Assembly: GCF_004340945.1 (NCBI RefSeq)
Contig: NZ_SLYD01000007.1
Span: 62,001 to 126,000 of the forward strand
DNA from: Sphingomonas sp. PP-F2F-A104-K0414
GTDB taxonomy: Bacteria; Pseudomonadota; Alphaproteobacteria; Sphingomonadales; Sphingomonadaceae
Reading direction: 5' to 3'
Length of the DNA: 64,000 bases
A program made the translations under genes and the position numbers. This document shows, piece after piece, positions 25,505 through 35,691 of the stretch (position 1 is the stretch's first letter; every line of letters starts with the position of its first letter). The notes beneath the pieces were generated by a model. That model saw only the letters and a list, made by a program, of their open reading frames with translations. It made no database searches and was not told where the DNA came from.

Positions 25505-26098
25505 ATGTCCAATCACCTGCCGATATTCGCAGCCGTCGCCATAGTCGCCATCGCCGCGCCGGTCGCGGCGGGCAACAAGCTCATCCCCGCCGGCCAACGG
25601 ATCGTCGTCGCCAAGTCGGCGATGACCGTCATGCCCGGCGTCGAATGGAACAAGCTCGCCGAGCGTCCCGGTCGCAATTCGGAAAGCTGGACGCAGGACG
25701 GTGACGAGCTCAACGAACTGACCTTCTATGGCGGCATCGAGTCCGGCAAACCGTTGTTCCGCGAGGTCGACAAGAAGAACCAGCCGCTCCCCAAGGTGTC
25801 GGCGACGATGCTGATCACTGACATTCCGGTGCTGCTCGAGAACAGCTACCGGATCGCGCTGAGCGCCGCGTCAGTGAAGATCGACGGGATCGAGCCTATT
25901 GCGTTCGCCGGCACCAAGGGTGTCCGCTTCACCTACCATTTCTCGAAGCAGAACGAGACGTTGCAACGGCGTGGCGAGGCGCGGGGTGCGATGGTCGGCG
26001 GCAAACTGTATATGGTGACGTACGAGGCGCCGAGCCTATATTATTATGATCGTAGCGCGGCGGCCGCTCAGGCGGTGGCGGATAGCGTGCGGCTTTGA
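25505..26098 (+). CDS. Exported hypothetical protein
   Basis: A 197-residue protein with signal peptide MSNHLPIFAAVAIVAIAAPV ending AAG. The mature sequence contains MTVMPGVEWNKLAERPGRNS, LNELTFYGGIESGKPLFRE and GTKGVRFTYHF, with a final SLYYYDRSAAAAQAVADSVR, like proteins with a single small alpha/beta domain. I chose ATG 25505 because AGGGA lies five bases before it; ATG 25499 overlaps that sequence. It is third in the operon with the secreted protein and M48 protease. Function unknown. Confidence 0.65.
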   Translation: MSNHLPIFAAVAIVAIAAPVAAGNKLIPAGQRIVVAKSAMTVMPGVEWNKLAERPGRNSESWTQDGDELNELTFYGGIESGKPLFREVDKKNQPLPKVSATMLITDIPVLLENSYRIALSAASVKIDGIEPIAFAGTKGVRFTYHFSKQNETLQRRGEARGAMVGGKLYMVTYEAPSLYYYDRSAAAAQAVADSVRL

Positions 26099-26195
26099 GG
26101 CGCGCCGATTAACACCGTCATCAGTTTATGACAGGCCGTCGAAACAGCTCACTCATCCCGGGTGCACGGCACCTATGTTCGTCAAGCAACTAAAC

Positions 26196-26305
26196 GTCAT
26201 TCCCGCGAAGGCGGGAACCTATACTGGCATGCCTCTTGATGGGATCCCTCTTGATGGGATCGCTAGCGTTCGAGCATATGGATCCCCGCCTCCGCGTGGA
26301 TGGCG
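26196..26305. repeat. Degenerate palindromic repeat with a 15-bp tandem duplication
   Basis: GTCATTCCCGCGAAGGCGGG starts a half copy of family B; GGATCCCCGCCTCCGCGTGG resembles the other arm. Inside, CCTCTTGATGGGATC is repeated directly at 26232-26246 and 26247-26261. The rest of 26099-26380 has nothing I can support. Confidence 0.6.
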
Positions 26306-26380
26306 AAGATAGATGCCGGCTGGCATCATAGCGGGCGTAGATGCGTGTATGCGCGGAATGGCCGGCACTTCCCAAGGCCC

Positions 26381-26474
26381 GACGCGGGAGTAACTCCCGC
26401 GTCGTCGGCCGGGCCTTTGGCCCGCCGGCCGGACTGGCGCCGTCTCGCGATTAGCCATTGGCTAATCGCGTGCG
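26381..26474 (-). ncRNA. Three-hairpin 3' RNA element, copy 2 (after nusG)
   Basis: Minus strand, 12 bases past the nusG stop: hairpin 1 at 26470-26446 (CGCGATTAGCC-AAT-GGCTAATCGCG), 21-base linker (AGACGGCG at one end, CGGCCGG at the other), hairpin 2 at 26424-26410 (CGGGCC-AAA-GGCCCG), CCGACG, hairpin 3 at 26403-26381 (GACGCGGGAG-TTA-CTCCCGCGTC). Compared with copies 1 and 3, all three stems show compensating changes. No U-run follows, so it is not simply a terminator. Confidence 0.6.
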
Positions 26475-26482
26475 GCTTGGCC

Positions 26483-27019
26483 TTACTTGCTGCGCTCGAC
26501 CTGCTCGAACTCGAGCTCCACAGGCGTAGCACGCCCGAAGATCGACACCGAAACCTTGACGCGGCTGCGGTCGAAGTCGAGTTCTTCCACAAGCCCGTTG
26601 AAGGTCGCGAACGGACCGTCGAGGACCTTGACCTGGTCGCCGATCTCGTAGTCGACCTTGACCTTCTGCTTGGGCGCAGCGGCGGCTTCTTCCTTGCTGT
26701 TCAGCATCCGCGTGGCTTCCGCCTCGCTGATCGCCTGCGGCTTGCCCATGCTGCCGAGGAAACCGGTGACCTTCGGCGTGTTCTTCACCAGGTGATACAC
26801 GTCGTCGTTCATGTTCAGCTTGGCGAGCACGTAGCCCGGCATGAACTTGCGCTCGACCGCGATCTTCTTGCCGCGACGGGCTTCGGTCGTGGTTTCGGTC
26901 GGGACTTCGATCTGCTCGACGAGCTGTTCGAGACCCATCCGGGTCGCCTCGGCCATGATCGAGTCGCGGACCTTGCCCTCGAAGCCCGAATAGGCGTGAA
27001 TGATGTACCAGCGCGCCAT
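26483..27019 (-). CDS. nusG: Transcription termination/antitermination protein NusG
   Basis: A 178-residue protein: NGN domain (MARWYIIHAYSGFEGKVRDS, KFMPGYVLAKLNMND) and a C-terminal KOW domain (VKVLDGPFATFNGLVEELDF). NusG binds RNA polymerase, aids Rho and links transcription with the ribosome through S10. It follows secE by 13 bases. Its usual downstream partners rplK-rplA are about 7.2 kb away on the same strand; the operon ends here with the three-hairpin element. Confidence 0.97.
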   Translation of the reverse strand: MARWYIIHAYSGFEGKVRDSIMAEATRMGLEQLVEQIEVPTETTTEARRGKKIAVERKFMPGYVLAKLNMNDDVYHLVKNTPKVTGFLGSMGKPQAISEAEATRMLNSKEEAAAAPKQKVKVDYEIGDQVKVLDGPFATFNGLVEELDFDRSRVKVSVSIFGRATPVELEFEQVERSK

Positions 27020-27032
27020 GACGGAACCTTGC

Positions 27033-27230
27033 TTACTGAGCGAGTTTGAGGAGGGCGGAGACGATCGCTTGCAGGATCGAGTCGACGCCCAGGAAGAACA
27101 GCGCGAGGATCGTCGTCATGATCACCACCATCACGCCGGTCATGACCGTCTCGCGACGCGTCGGCCACGTGACCTTCGCGGTCTCGTTGCGGACCTGCTG
27201 GATGAATTCGAGGGGGGACGTCTTCGCCAC
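27033..27230 (-). CDS. secE: Preprotein translocase subunit SecE
   Basis: A 65-residue inner-membrane protein when started at GTG 27230 (MAKTSPLEFIQQVRNET), which matches the usual length of short alphaproteobacterial SecE. It has the conserved KVTWPTRRET amphipathic segment and one membrane helix (VMTGVMVVIMTTILALFFLGV). An in-frame ATG at 27275 would add 15 residues without conserved sequence. It partners SecY, encoded at 47273, in the translocon. Confidence 0.92.
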   Translation of the reverse strand: MAKTSPLEFIQQVRNETAKVTWPTRRETVMTGVMVVIMTTILALFFLGVDSILQAIVSALLKLAQ

Positions 27231-27573
27231 GATGTTCTTCGAACCCGCTGATTGAGAAACTGAGATGCGAGGCATAGACCCACTATCCGCTCCCTGTGAA
27301 GGGCCGCGGCGGCAGGTCCGTCCTCGCTGTCGGAAGCGCGGCAGATAGCTGCCGTCTCAGGTGAAAGCAAGTGCGCGGCAGGGGAGGGGCGGGCGTCGTA
27401 TCGAAAGCGACACGGCGGTGGCTGGGAGAAGTGGCGGGGGAGAGCGCTTGGGTCACTCGATCCCCCGCACGATCGTCTTGCCGGTGCCGGTTTCACCGGC
27501 GGCTCCGCTCCCACGGTTTCTTTTTATCGTTCGGCTTGACGACGGCATGGCCGGTGTACGCGCAACGCGGACG
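27231..27573. other. Intergenic region upstream of secE
   Basis: No gene seen. It must carry the secE-nusG promoter, since a terminator (27574-27600) separates secE from tRNA-Trp upstream. I do not see a clear -35/-10 pair. Confidence 0.4.
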
Positions 27574-27600
27574 AAAAAAAAGGCCGGTACAAGACCGGCC
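27574..27600 (-). terminator. Intrinsic terminator after tRNA-Trp
   Basis: Minus strand: GGCCGGT, loop CTTGT, ACCGGCC, followed by eight T residues (A-run at 27574-27581). It ends transcription coming from tRNA-Trp and isolates secE-nusG. Confidence 0.85.
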
Positions 27601-27664
27601 ATGAAAGTTTTTAGGAGAGGATGCCTGAAAGGCCTGATCGTTGTGCATCGCAGCACATCATAGA

Positions 27665-27708
27665 GCAATTGCGAAAATTGCATTATGAAATGCATTTTCT
27701 GCAATCGC
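27665..27708. repeat. AT-rich 44-base imperfect palindrome
   Basis: The stretch from GCAATTGCGAAAATTGCAT through ATGCATTTTCTGCAATCGC is close to its own reverse complement, with GCAATTGC/GCAATCGC ends and AAAATTGCAT/ATGCATTTT arms. It stands out in GC-rich surroundings. It lies in the trailer of tRNA-Trp, with a smaller hairpin (GGCACCG..CGGTGCC, 27723-27743) between it and the tRNA. Confidence 0.5.
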
Positions 27709-27768
27709 GATGGACGTGCGAAGGCACCGCGTGAAACGGTGCCGTTCGAAATCGAAATTTAAAGGGGG

Positions 27769-27845
27769 TGGCAGGAGTGCTCGGATTCGAACCGAGGGCC
27801 TTCGGTTTTGGAGACCGACGCTCTAACCAACTGAGCTACACTCCT
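27769..27845 (-). tRNA. trnW: tRNA-Trp (CCA anticodon)
   Basis: A 77-base cloverleaf on the minus strand: acceptor AGGAGTG/CACTCCT, D-loop AGCTCAGTTGGTTAGAGC, anticodon loop CTCCAAA reading UGG, T-arm CTCGGTTCGAATCCGAG, discriminator G and an encoded CCA end. tRNA-Trp upstream of secE is a common bacterial arrangement. Confidence 0.97.
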
Positions 27846-27993
27846 ACACGGACGCGCCCCTTACCCAGCCTTTTTCGGAAGGGCAAGCGATCTTGGCACG
27901 TGGCCCGCTATGAATAGGCAGGACGCGGTGCACTGTGTACGGTTCGCCCGACGACGTTAAGCCCACGGGATCGCTGTAGGAAAGTTTATTCGT

Positions 27994-29007
27994 ATGAAGG
28001 CGGGATTGATGATGCTGGTGCTGCCGGCGGCGGCGCTACTCATGGGGGCAGGGCCCATACCACAAGTTCCCGACCTCGGGCCGCAACTCGAACGCTTCAC
28101 CTACCCGTGGCCGGTTCAGACGATGGAAGTCGATATCGTCGGTAGTCCTGCGCAAATGGCGTTCATGGATATCGCGCCGCAGCGACCCAATGGCCGCACG
28201 GTCGTCCTGCTCCACGGCAAGAACTTCTGCGGCGCGACCTGGGGCAGCACCGCGCGGGCGCTGAGCGAAGTCGGCTACCGCGTGATCGTCCCCGATCAGT
28301 TCGGCTTCTGCAAATCGTCCAAGCCCCGCGCGGCACAATATAGCTTCGAGATGCTGGCGACGTTCACCAAGCGGCTCCTCGAATCGCGCGGCATCACGCG
28401 GGCGACGATCGTCGGGCATTCGATGGGCGGTATGCTCGCGATGCGGTACGTGATCCTCTATCCGGCCTCGGTCGAGAAGCTGGTCCTCGTCAATCCGCTC
28501 GGCCTGAAGGATCGCGGCGAGGAGGGGGTGCCCTATACCGACGTCGACACGCTCTGGGCGAACGAGAAGAAGACGAGCTATGCGTCGATCAAGGCGTACC
28601 AGCTCGAGAACTATTACCACGGCGTATGGAAGCCGTCTTATGATCGCTGGGTCTGGATGCAGGCGGGCATGTACCAGGGCACAGGGCGCGACACCGTTGC
28701 GCTCGCGCAGGCGAAAACCAGCGAGATGATCAAGACGCAACCGGTCGCACACGAACTTTACCGGATCACGCCTCCTACGACGCTAATCGTCGGCACGCTC
28801 GATAAGACGGCTTTCGGCCGCGCGCAGGCCCCGACGAACTTGCGCAAGTTTCTCGAACCGATCCCGACGGTGGCGCCGCGTGCGGTCAAGCAGATGCCGA
28901 ATGCGAGGCTCGTGATGCTCGAGGGGCTGGGTCACTCGCCACAGGTCGAGGATCCGGCGCGGTTCGAGAAAGCGTTGTTGGCGGCACTGGAGATGCCGCG
29001 CCGCTAG
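27994..29007 (+). CDS. Exported alpha/beta-hydrolase
   Basis: A 337-residue protein with a signal peptide (about residues 1-20, MKAGLMMLVLPAAALLMGAG). The oxyanion-hole region VVLLHGKNFCGATW, nucleophile GHSMGG (Ser143), acid in VGTLDKTAFG and His in LEGLGHSPQVE make a complete catalytic triad. It resembles esterases and haloalkane-dehalogenase-like hydrolases; substrate unknown. AGGAAAG lies nine bases before the ATG. It faces the glycosyltransferase gene, which ends 14 bases beyond its stop, so it is a single-gene unit. Confidence 0.85.
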   Translation: MKAGLMMLVLPAAALLMGAGPIPQVPDLGPQLERFTYPWPVQTMEVDIVGSPAQMAFMDIAPQRPNGRTVVLLHGKNFCGATWGSTARALSEVGYRVIVPDQFGFCKSSKPRAAQYSFEMLATFTKRLLESRGITRATIVGHSMGGMLAMRYVILYPASVEKLVLVNPLGLKDRGEEGVPYTDVDTLWANEKKTSYASIKAYQLENYYHGVWKPSYDRWVWMQAGMYQGTGRDTVALAQAKTSEMIKTQPVAHELYRITPPTTLIVGTLDKTAFGRAQAPTNLRKFLEPIPTVAPRAVKQMPNARLVMLEGLGHSPQVEDPARFEKALLAALEMPRR

Positions 29008-29020
29008 GGTAGGTGAGGCG

Positions 29021-30235
29021 TTAGGAGGGCCTGTGTCGCGCGTTCATTGGTCGAGGCCATGCGATAATGGCGCATGTTGGGGTCGAGCCAGCATCGTCCT
29101 TCGCGGATAGGTCGGCGCGCGACGGAAAACCGAGAAGTAGCGCGACTTGGTATGTCGCGATCATCATCGATACCGCGCCCAGAACGGCGAGGGCCTGCGT
29201 GTCCAGGATATAGGCGAGGATGGCGAGCGTAGAGCCCGCTTGGACTGCTACGGCGATGAACCATCCGGTCCGGTCTCGTCTTGTCAACGCGACGCTCAGT
29301 GCAAGAATGTCGCACAGGAAGAAATAGCGTTCGTGCATGTGGGGCAGCACGCCGACAACCAGTAAGACCGCAAGCAAGGCTGCTGCCGGTATCACTCGAG
29401 CGGGCAATCGGTGCGACGCAAGCCAGGCGATATAGCTCGCGCTGGCGCCAGTCGCGATTGCCATCGCCATTGCTTTCAAGGGGAGGTCGCCGATCAAGGG
29501 TAGAGTCTGGATAATGATCCAGGCGTTGGGTGCGTTCAACGACAAGACATCGGAATAGGCGGCCTGGCGAAAATAGATCGTCACAAGGTCGCCAAATGGC
29601 CAGCCTACCGCCCACGCCGGCACCAGTGTCAATAAGACGACGAGGGGTGCAATCAGCCACAGCCGCGTGGAAACCCGGCGGTTGATCAGCAGGGCGACAA
29701 CGAACGGCCCGAGAAACGCTGCCTGCAATTTAATCGCGATCGCCAATCCGAACCAAGCGAGCATGGGCGCGTGGCGACGCTCGATCGCCATCGCTACCGC
29801 CATGATGCAAGCTGCTGCCCACACCGCATCGCATTGCGCGAGGAAGGGCGCATTGAGCAGCGTCGATGGCAAAGCGAGGACAAGCGCCGCGCCACGCGCC
29901 GGCTGCGCGCAATCGAGTGCCCTGAGGAGTCGCCATACCGCCAGCGCCAGCGCAATGCTGCCCGCGGTCGACAGCAGCTTTATCACCGTGACCAGCGGAA
30001 AGATCGCGGCCAATGGCGAGGCAAACGCGAGGAGATATAGATAGGGTGGGGTATAGTTGCTGAACGGCGTCGCGAATGCGCCAATCATGCCAGTATGCCG
30101 GATATGTTCGAGCCACGGGATCAGATACTCGTCGACGTCATTGGCTCGAAACGGCCACAATGCCGCATGGGCGACCAAGGCGCAGGCCAGCGTCAAGGCG
30201 ACCGGCGGCAGACGAAGAGTATTGGTGGGCTGCAT
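29021..30235 (-). CDS. GT-C type membrane glycosyltransferase (mannosyltransferase-like)
   Basis: A 404-residue polytopic inner-membrane protein with roughly ten hydrophobic segments. An early acidic loop (FRANDVDEYLIPWLEHI), SNYTPPYLYLLAF and the late LPHMHERYFFL are typical of polyprenyl-phosphate-sugar-dependent GT-C enzymes of the Gpi18/GT87 type. It probably transfers a sugar outside the membrane during glycan or glycolipid assembly. I use ATG 30235 (MQPTNTLRLPP); the longer frame to 30439 runs through the rpsL promoter region. Confidence 0.75.
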   Translation of the reverse strand: MQPTNTLRLPPVALTLACALVAHAALWPFRANDVDEYLIPWLEHIRHTGMIGAFATPFSNYTPPYLYLLAFASPLAAIFPLVTVIKLLSTAGSIALALAVWRLLRALDCAQPARGAALVLALPSTLLNAPFLAQCDAVWAAACIMAVAMAIERRHAPMLAWFGLAIAIKLQAAFLGPFVVALLINRRVSTRLWLIAPLVVLLTLVPAWAVGWPFGDLVTIYFRQAAYSDVLSLNAPNAWIIIQTLPLIGDLPLKAMAMAIATGASASYIAWLASHRLPARVIPAAALLAVLLVVGVLPHMHERYFFLCDILALSVALTRRDRTGWFIAVAVQAGSTLAILAYILDTQALAVLGAVSMMIATYQVALLLGFPSRADLSAKDDAGSTPTCAIIAWPRPMNARHRPS

Positions 30236-30351
30236 CCGCGTGGAATACGACGGGGATGGTTTCCCCGCGGTTAAACTGACTGCGACCAAAGCTGCGACCG
30301 AACATCCCGCACCTTCGTGCGCCGGGCTGGGCCATTCGCGATTCCGCCCCG

Positions 30352-30380
30352 TTGACCCGAGCCGCGTCCTCGCATATAGG
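30352..30380 (+). promoter_or_regulatory. Probable promoter of the str operon (rpsL)
   Basis: TTGACC at 30352-30357, a 17-base spacer and TATAGG at 30375-30380 give a sigma-70-like promoter. Transcription from here would leave a leader of about 150 bases before rpsL. The 30236-30539 gap has no gene. Confidence 0.6.
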
Positions 30381-30539
30381 CGCGGCCTGTTCTTCGGGAG
30401 TGTTTCCCGCCGGGCATGCTTGAACATTGCTGGATGCATTCCAGGGCCTGAGGAGCGTTTGCGCTTCAGAGGGTCCTTTTTGTATTCTCAGGCGCCTCAT
30501 GGCTCCAGCAAAGTAACCACTTGAAAGGTGAAGGCTTCA

Positions 30540-30911
30540 ATGCCGACGATCAACCAGCTGGTCCGCAAGGGCCGCGATCCGCAGAAGGCCAAGTCGAAGG
30601 TCCCTGCGATGGAAGCAAATCCGCAGAAGCGTGGCGTTTGCACGCGCGTCTACACGACGACCCCGAAGAAGCCGAACTCGGCTCTGCGTAAGGTGGCCAA
30701 GGTTCGCCTGACCAACCAGCGCGAAGTCATCAGCTACATCCCGGGCGAGGGCCACAATCTTCAGGAGCATTCGGTTGTCCTGATCCGTGGCGGTCGTGTC
30801 CGCGATCTTCCCGGTGTTCGCTATCACGTCCTGCGCGGCGTGCTCGATACACAGGGTGTGAAGGACCGGCGTCAGTCGCGTTCCAAGTACGGCGCTAAGC
30901 GTCCGAAGTAA
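30540..30911 (+). CDS. rpsL: 30S ribosomal protein S12
   Basis: A 123-residue protein of the decoding centre, beginning [13 protein letters not shown]. Lys43 in [14 protein letters not shown] is intact, but position 88 in [16 protein letters not shown] is arginine where most bacteria have lysine; that change gives streptomycin resistance in E. coli and Mycobacterium. The ATG at 30540 follows GGTGAAGG; an in-frame GTG at 30528 would add four residues not seen in S12. First gene of rpsL-rpsG-fusA-tuf. Confidence 0.97.
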   Translation: MPTINQLVRKGRDPQKAKSKVPAMEANPQKRGVCTRVYTTTPKKPNSALRKVAKVRLTNQREVISYIPGEGHNLQEHSVVLIRGGRVRDLPGVRYHVLRGVLDTQGVKDRRQSRSKYGAKRPK

Positions 30912-30960
30912 GCCGGTCAGGTATCTGATCACTAAGGCTGAAGTTTAGAAGGAATACAAA

Positions 30961-31431
30961 ATGGCACGTCGTCGTCGTCCCGAAAAGCGGGTTATCCTGC
31001 CTGATCCCAAGTTCGGGGATGAGGTTCTGTCGAAGTTCATGAACAGCGTCATGCTGGACGGCAAGAAGTCCGTCGCAGAGCTGATCGTGTACGGCGCATT
31101 CGAAACCGTCGAGCAGCGCGCCAAGCGCGACCCGATCGGCGTTTTCCACGATGCGCTGAACAACGTGAAGCCGGGCATCGAAGTCCGTTCGCGCCGCGTC
31201 GGTGGTGCAACGTACCAGGTGCCGGTCGAGGTTCGTCCCGAGCGTGCACAGGCGCTGGCGATTCGCTGGCTGATCGGTGCGGCACGTTCGCGCAGCGAGA
31301 ACACGATGGCCGCACGGCTGTCGGGTGAGCTGATGGACGCAGCCAACAACCGTGGTAACGCGGTCAAGAAGCGTGAAGATACGCACCGGATGGCGGAAGC
31401 CAACCGTGCATTCTCGCACTACCGCTGGTAA
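30961..31431 (+). CDS. rpsG: 30S ribosomal protein S7
   Basis: A 156-residue primary 16S rRNA binder starting [20 protein letters not shown], with the conserved [20 protein letters not shown] and ending HYRW. In E. coli S7 represses this operon by binding the rpsL-rpsG junction; only 49 bases separate the two genes here. The last codons lie in a 20-base direct repeat (31422-31441 and 31446-31465). Confidence 0.97.
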   Translation: MARRRRPEKRVILPDPKFGDEVLSKFMNSVMLDGKKSVAELIVYGAFETVEQRAKRDPIGVFHDALNNVKPGIEVRSRRVGGATYQVPVEVRPERAQALAIRWLIGAARSRSENTMAARLSGELMDAANNRGNAVKKREDTHRMAEANRAFSHYRW

Positions 31432-31465
31432 CAGCGGGCTTCCTGCCGCTGGTAACAGCGAGCTT
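31422..31465 (+). repeat. 20-bp direct repeat spanning the rpsG stop
   Basis: CCGCTGGTAACAGCG-GGCTT (31422-31441) recurs as CCGCTGGTAACAGCG-AGCTT (31446-31465) with one mismatch, 24 bases apart. The first copy contains the rpsG stop codon TAA, so the duplication repeats the stop region. Confidence 0.7.
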
Positions 31466-31490
31466 TGAAGCCTAGCATTGCTATCCGTGT

Positions 31491-31560
31491 GACGGGCGGT
31501 CTTTCGCCTGTCATGCAAACACCTATATATTGGGGAGCCGGCACGTTCGGCTCCCCATAT
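31491..31560 (+). promoter_or_regulatory. Two strong hairpins before fusA
   Basis: TGACGGGCG-GTCTTT-CGCCTGTCA (about 31491-31514) is followed by TGGGGAGCCG-GCACGTT-CGGCTCCCC (31531-31557), the latter flanked by ATAT on both sides. No U-run follows either. They may act in mRNA processing or in lowering readthrough from rpsG into fusA. Confidence 0.45.
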
Positions 31561-31578
31561 CCTTAAGGAAGCACGATC

Positions 31579-33675
<2,097 letters not shown>

Positions 33676-33683
33676 GCCGAAGG

Positions 33684-33777
33684 TGCACGGAGCTAGGGCA
33701 ACCTAGCTCCGAGACGCCGTAAGGCCGGCCGGCCTCGGGCTCTCCCGAGGTCCGACGGCACGGAATTCACTTCCGTG
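33684..33777 (+). ncRNA. Three-hairpin 3' RNA element, copy 3 (after fusA)
   Basis: Twelve bases past the fusA stop: hairpin 1 at 33688-33711 (CGGAGCTAGG-GCAA-CCTAGCTCCG), a 21-base linker starting AGACGCCG and ending CGGCCGG, hairpin 2 at 33733-33750 (CCTCGGG-CTCT-CCCGAGG), TCCGACGG, hairpin 3 at 33759-33777 (CACGGAA-TTCAC-TTCCGTG). A further stem CCCCT..AGGGG follows at about 33784-33801. It lies inside the fusA-tuf intergenic region, so it could also affect tuf expression. Confidence 0.6.
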
Positions 33778-33889
33778 TCGGCCCCCTACGCAAGGCAGGG
33801 GCTGGCGCAACGCTTTAACAGCCGCTATTGGGCCGCGTTCGCGCGGTTCCCGGGGTGGCACCGGAATACGAATCAGAAGGTAGGAAACA

Positions 33890-35083
33890 ATGGCCAAGGC
33901 AAAATTTGAGCGGAACAAGCCGCATCTCAACATCGGCACCATCGGTCACGTCGATCATGGCAAGACGTCGCTCACCGCTGCGATCACGAAGGTTCTGGCA
34001 GAGACGACCGGCGGTACCGCCGTCGACTTCGCCAACATTGACAAGGCTCCCGAGGAGCGCGAGCGCGGCATCACGATCTCGACCGCACACGTCGAGTACG
34101 AGACGGCCAACCGTCACTATGCGCACGTCGATTGCCCGGGCCACGCCGATTATGTGAAGAACATGATCACTGGCGCAGCCCAGATGGACGGCGCGATCCT
34201 CGTCGTTTCGGCGACCGATGGCCCGATGCCACAGACCCGTGAGCACATCCTGCTCGCACGCCAGGTCGGCGTGCCCGCAATGGTCGTGTTCATGAACAAG
34301 GTCGATCTGGTCGACGACGAGGAAATCCTCGAGCTGGTCGAAATGGAAATCCGCGAGCTGCTCAGCTCGTACGACTTCCCGGGCGACGACATCCCCGTCA
34401 TCAAGGGTTCGGCTACCTGCGCACTGTCGGGTTCGAACCAGAAGCTCGGCGCCGACGCCGTCACCGAGCTGATGCAGGCCGTCGACGAGTACATCCCGCA
34501 GCCAGAGCGTCCGCTCGACAAGCCGTTCATGATGCCGATCGAGGACGTCTTTTCGATCTCGGGTCGTGGTACGGTCGTCACCGGCCGCGTCGAGACCGGC
34601 ATCGTCAAGGTTGGCGAGGAAGTCGAGATCGTCGGCATTCACCCGACCGTCCGCAAGACCACGGTCACGGGCGTCGAGATGTTCCGCAAGCTGCTCGACC
34701 AGGGCCAGGCTGGCGATAACGTCGGCGCACTGATCCGCGGCGTTGCACGCGACGAAGTCGAGCGTGGCCAGGTGCTCTGCAAGCCAGGCACGATCAAGCC
34801 GCACACCGACTTCAACTCGGAAGTGTACGTGCTGTCGAAGGAAGAGGGTGGCCGTCACACGCCGTTCTTCGCCAACTACCGCCCGCAGTTTTACTTCCGT
34901 ACGACGGACGTGACCGGCACCGTCGAGCTGCCTGAGGGCACCGAGATGGTCATGCCAGGCGACAACGTGTCGCTCGGCATCAAGCTGATCGCACCGATCG
35001 CCATGGACGTGGGCCAGCGCTTCACGATCCGCGAAGGCGGCCGTACCGTCGGTGCAGGCGTCGTGAGCCAGATCGACAAGTAA
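33890..35083 (+). CDS. tuf: Elongation factor Tu
   Basis: A 397-residue GTPase that brings aminoacyl-tRNA to the ribosome. [35 protein letters not shown] and [10 protein letters not shown] are the G-motifs; the C-terminus ends [29 protein letters not shown] precedes the ATG. The 214-base gap from fusA contains the three-hairpin element. A strong terminator follows, closing the str operon, so the S10 operon is a separate unit here. Confidence 0.98.
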   Translation: MAKAKFERNKPHLNIGTIGHVDHGKTSLTAAITKVLAETTGGTAVDFANIDKAPEERERGITISTAHVEYETANRHYAHVDCPGHADYVKNMITGAAQMDGAILVVSATDGPMPQTREHILLARQVGVPAMVVFMNKVDLVDDEEILELVEMEIRELLSSYDFPGDDIPVIKGSATCALSGSNQKLGADAVTELMQAVDEYIPQPERPLDKPFMMPIEDVFSISGRGTVVTGRVETGIVKVGEEVEIVGIHPTVRKTTVTGVEMFRKLLDQGQAGDNVGALIRGVARDEVERGQVLCKPGTIKPHTDFNSEVYVLSKEEGGRHTPFFANYRPQFYFRTTDVTGTVELPEGTEMVMPGDNVSLGIKLIAPIAMDVGQRFTIREGGRTVGAGVVSQIDK

Positions 35084-35112
35084 GCATCACCTCCATCGGG
35101 AGTTGATCGAAG

Positions 35113-35146
35113 AGCCCGGCTTCTCGCGAGAGAGGCCGGGCTTTTT
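35113..35146 (+). terminator. Intrinsic terminator after tuf
   Basis: AGCCCGGC at 35113-35120, an inner TCTCGCGAGA, GGCCGGGCT ending 35142 and a run of T. This is a classic Rho-independent terminator 30 bases past the tuf stop. Confidence 0.92.
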
Positions 35147-35235
35147 CGTGTTTGGTGCCTTTTCCACCACGACGCGTGACGATTGCAGGTATTCGACAAT
35201 CGGCTAGTCTATGCCCCACAATAGGGGGCGGGCTC

Positions 35236-35634
35236 ATGAGGGCGGAATGTCAGTGCGGTCAGATCGCGGTCGAGCTTCCCGGCCCTACGCCTGCTCTGGT
35301 CGCTTGCCATTGTATTGCGTGCCAGCGTCGGACTGGATCGCCGTTTGCCGTCCTTGCCTATTATCCGGCAGACCAGCTCACGATCGTCGGCGAGGGCAGG
35401 CGGTTCGAACGGGCGACGGACGAGGGCAATTGTTTTGAGACGTTCTTTTGCGCGGAGTGTGGATCAACTGTCTACGCCAAGGCCGGCAAGCATCCGTCGA
35501 TGATCGGAGTCGCGGTTGGCGCGATCGCCGACCCCACATTTCAGGCTCCCGTTCGGTCGGTTTGGGAACAGTCGATGCACGATTGGGTGACAGTGCCGGG
35601 CGACGTTCAGCATTTTCCCCGGGGGCGCGGGTGA
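35236..35634 (+). CDS. GFA-family zinc protein (glutathione-dependent formaldehyde-activating enzyme-like)
   Basis: A 132-residue protein with the zinc-binding cysteine set of the GFA (CENP-V/Gfa) fold: Cys5 and Cys7 in ECQCGQ, Cys24, Cys26 and Cys29 in ACHCIACQRRTGS, and Cys72 and Cys75 in FFCAECGS. The name comes from one studied S-hydroxymethylglutathione synthase, but most members have no known substrate. AGGGGGCGGG precedes ATG 35236. It sits between the tuf terminator and a toxin-antitoxin pair, breaking the usual tuf-rpsJ adjacency. Confidence 0.85.
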   Translation: MRAECQCGQIAVELPGPTPALVACHCIACQRRTGSPFAVLAYYPADQLTIVGEGRRFERATDEGNCFETFFCAECGSTVYAKAGKHPSMIGVAVGAIADPTFQAPVRSVWEQSMHDWVTVPGDVQHFPRGRG

Positions 35635-35691
35635 AGGCGTTCGTTGTCGGTGAGAGCAGTTCATGGCATAATGCCAGTGGAGAACGCGCAG

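Noticed and set aside
30528..30540. GTG start for rpsL four codons upstream
   Set aside because: S12 starts at MPTINQL in the family and the ATG at 30540 has an adequate ribosome-binding sequence.
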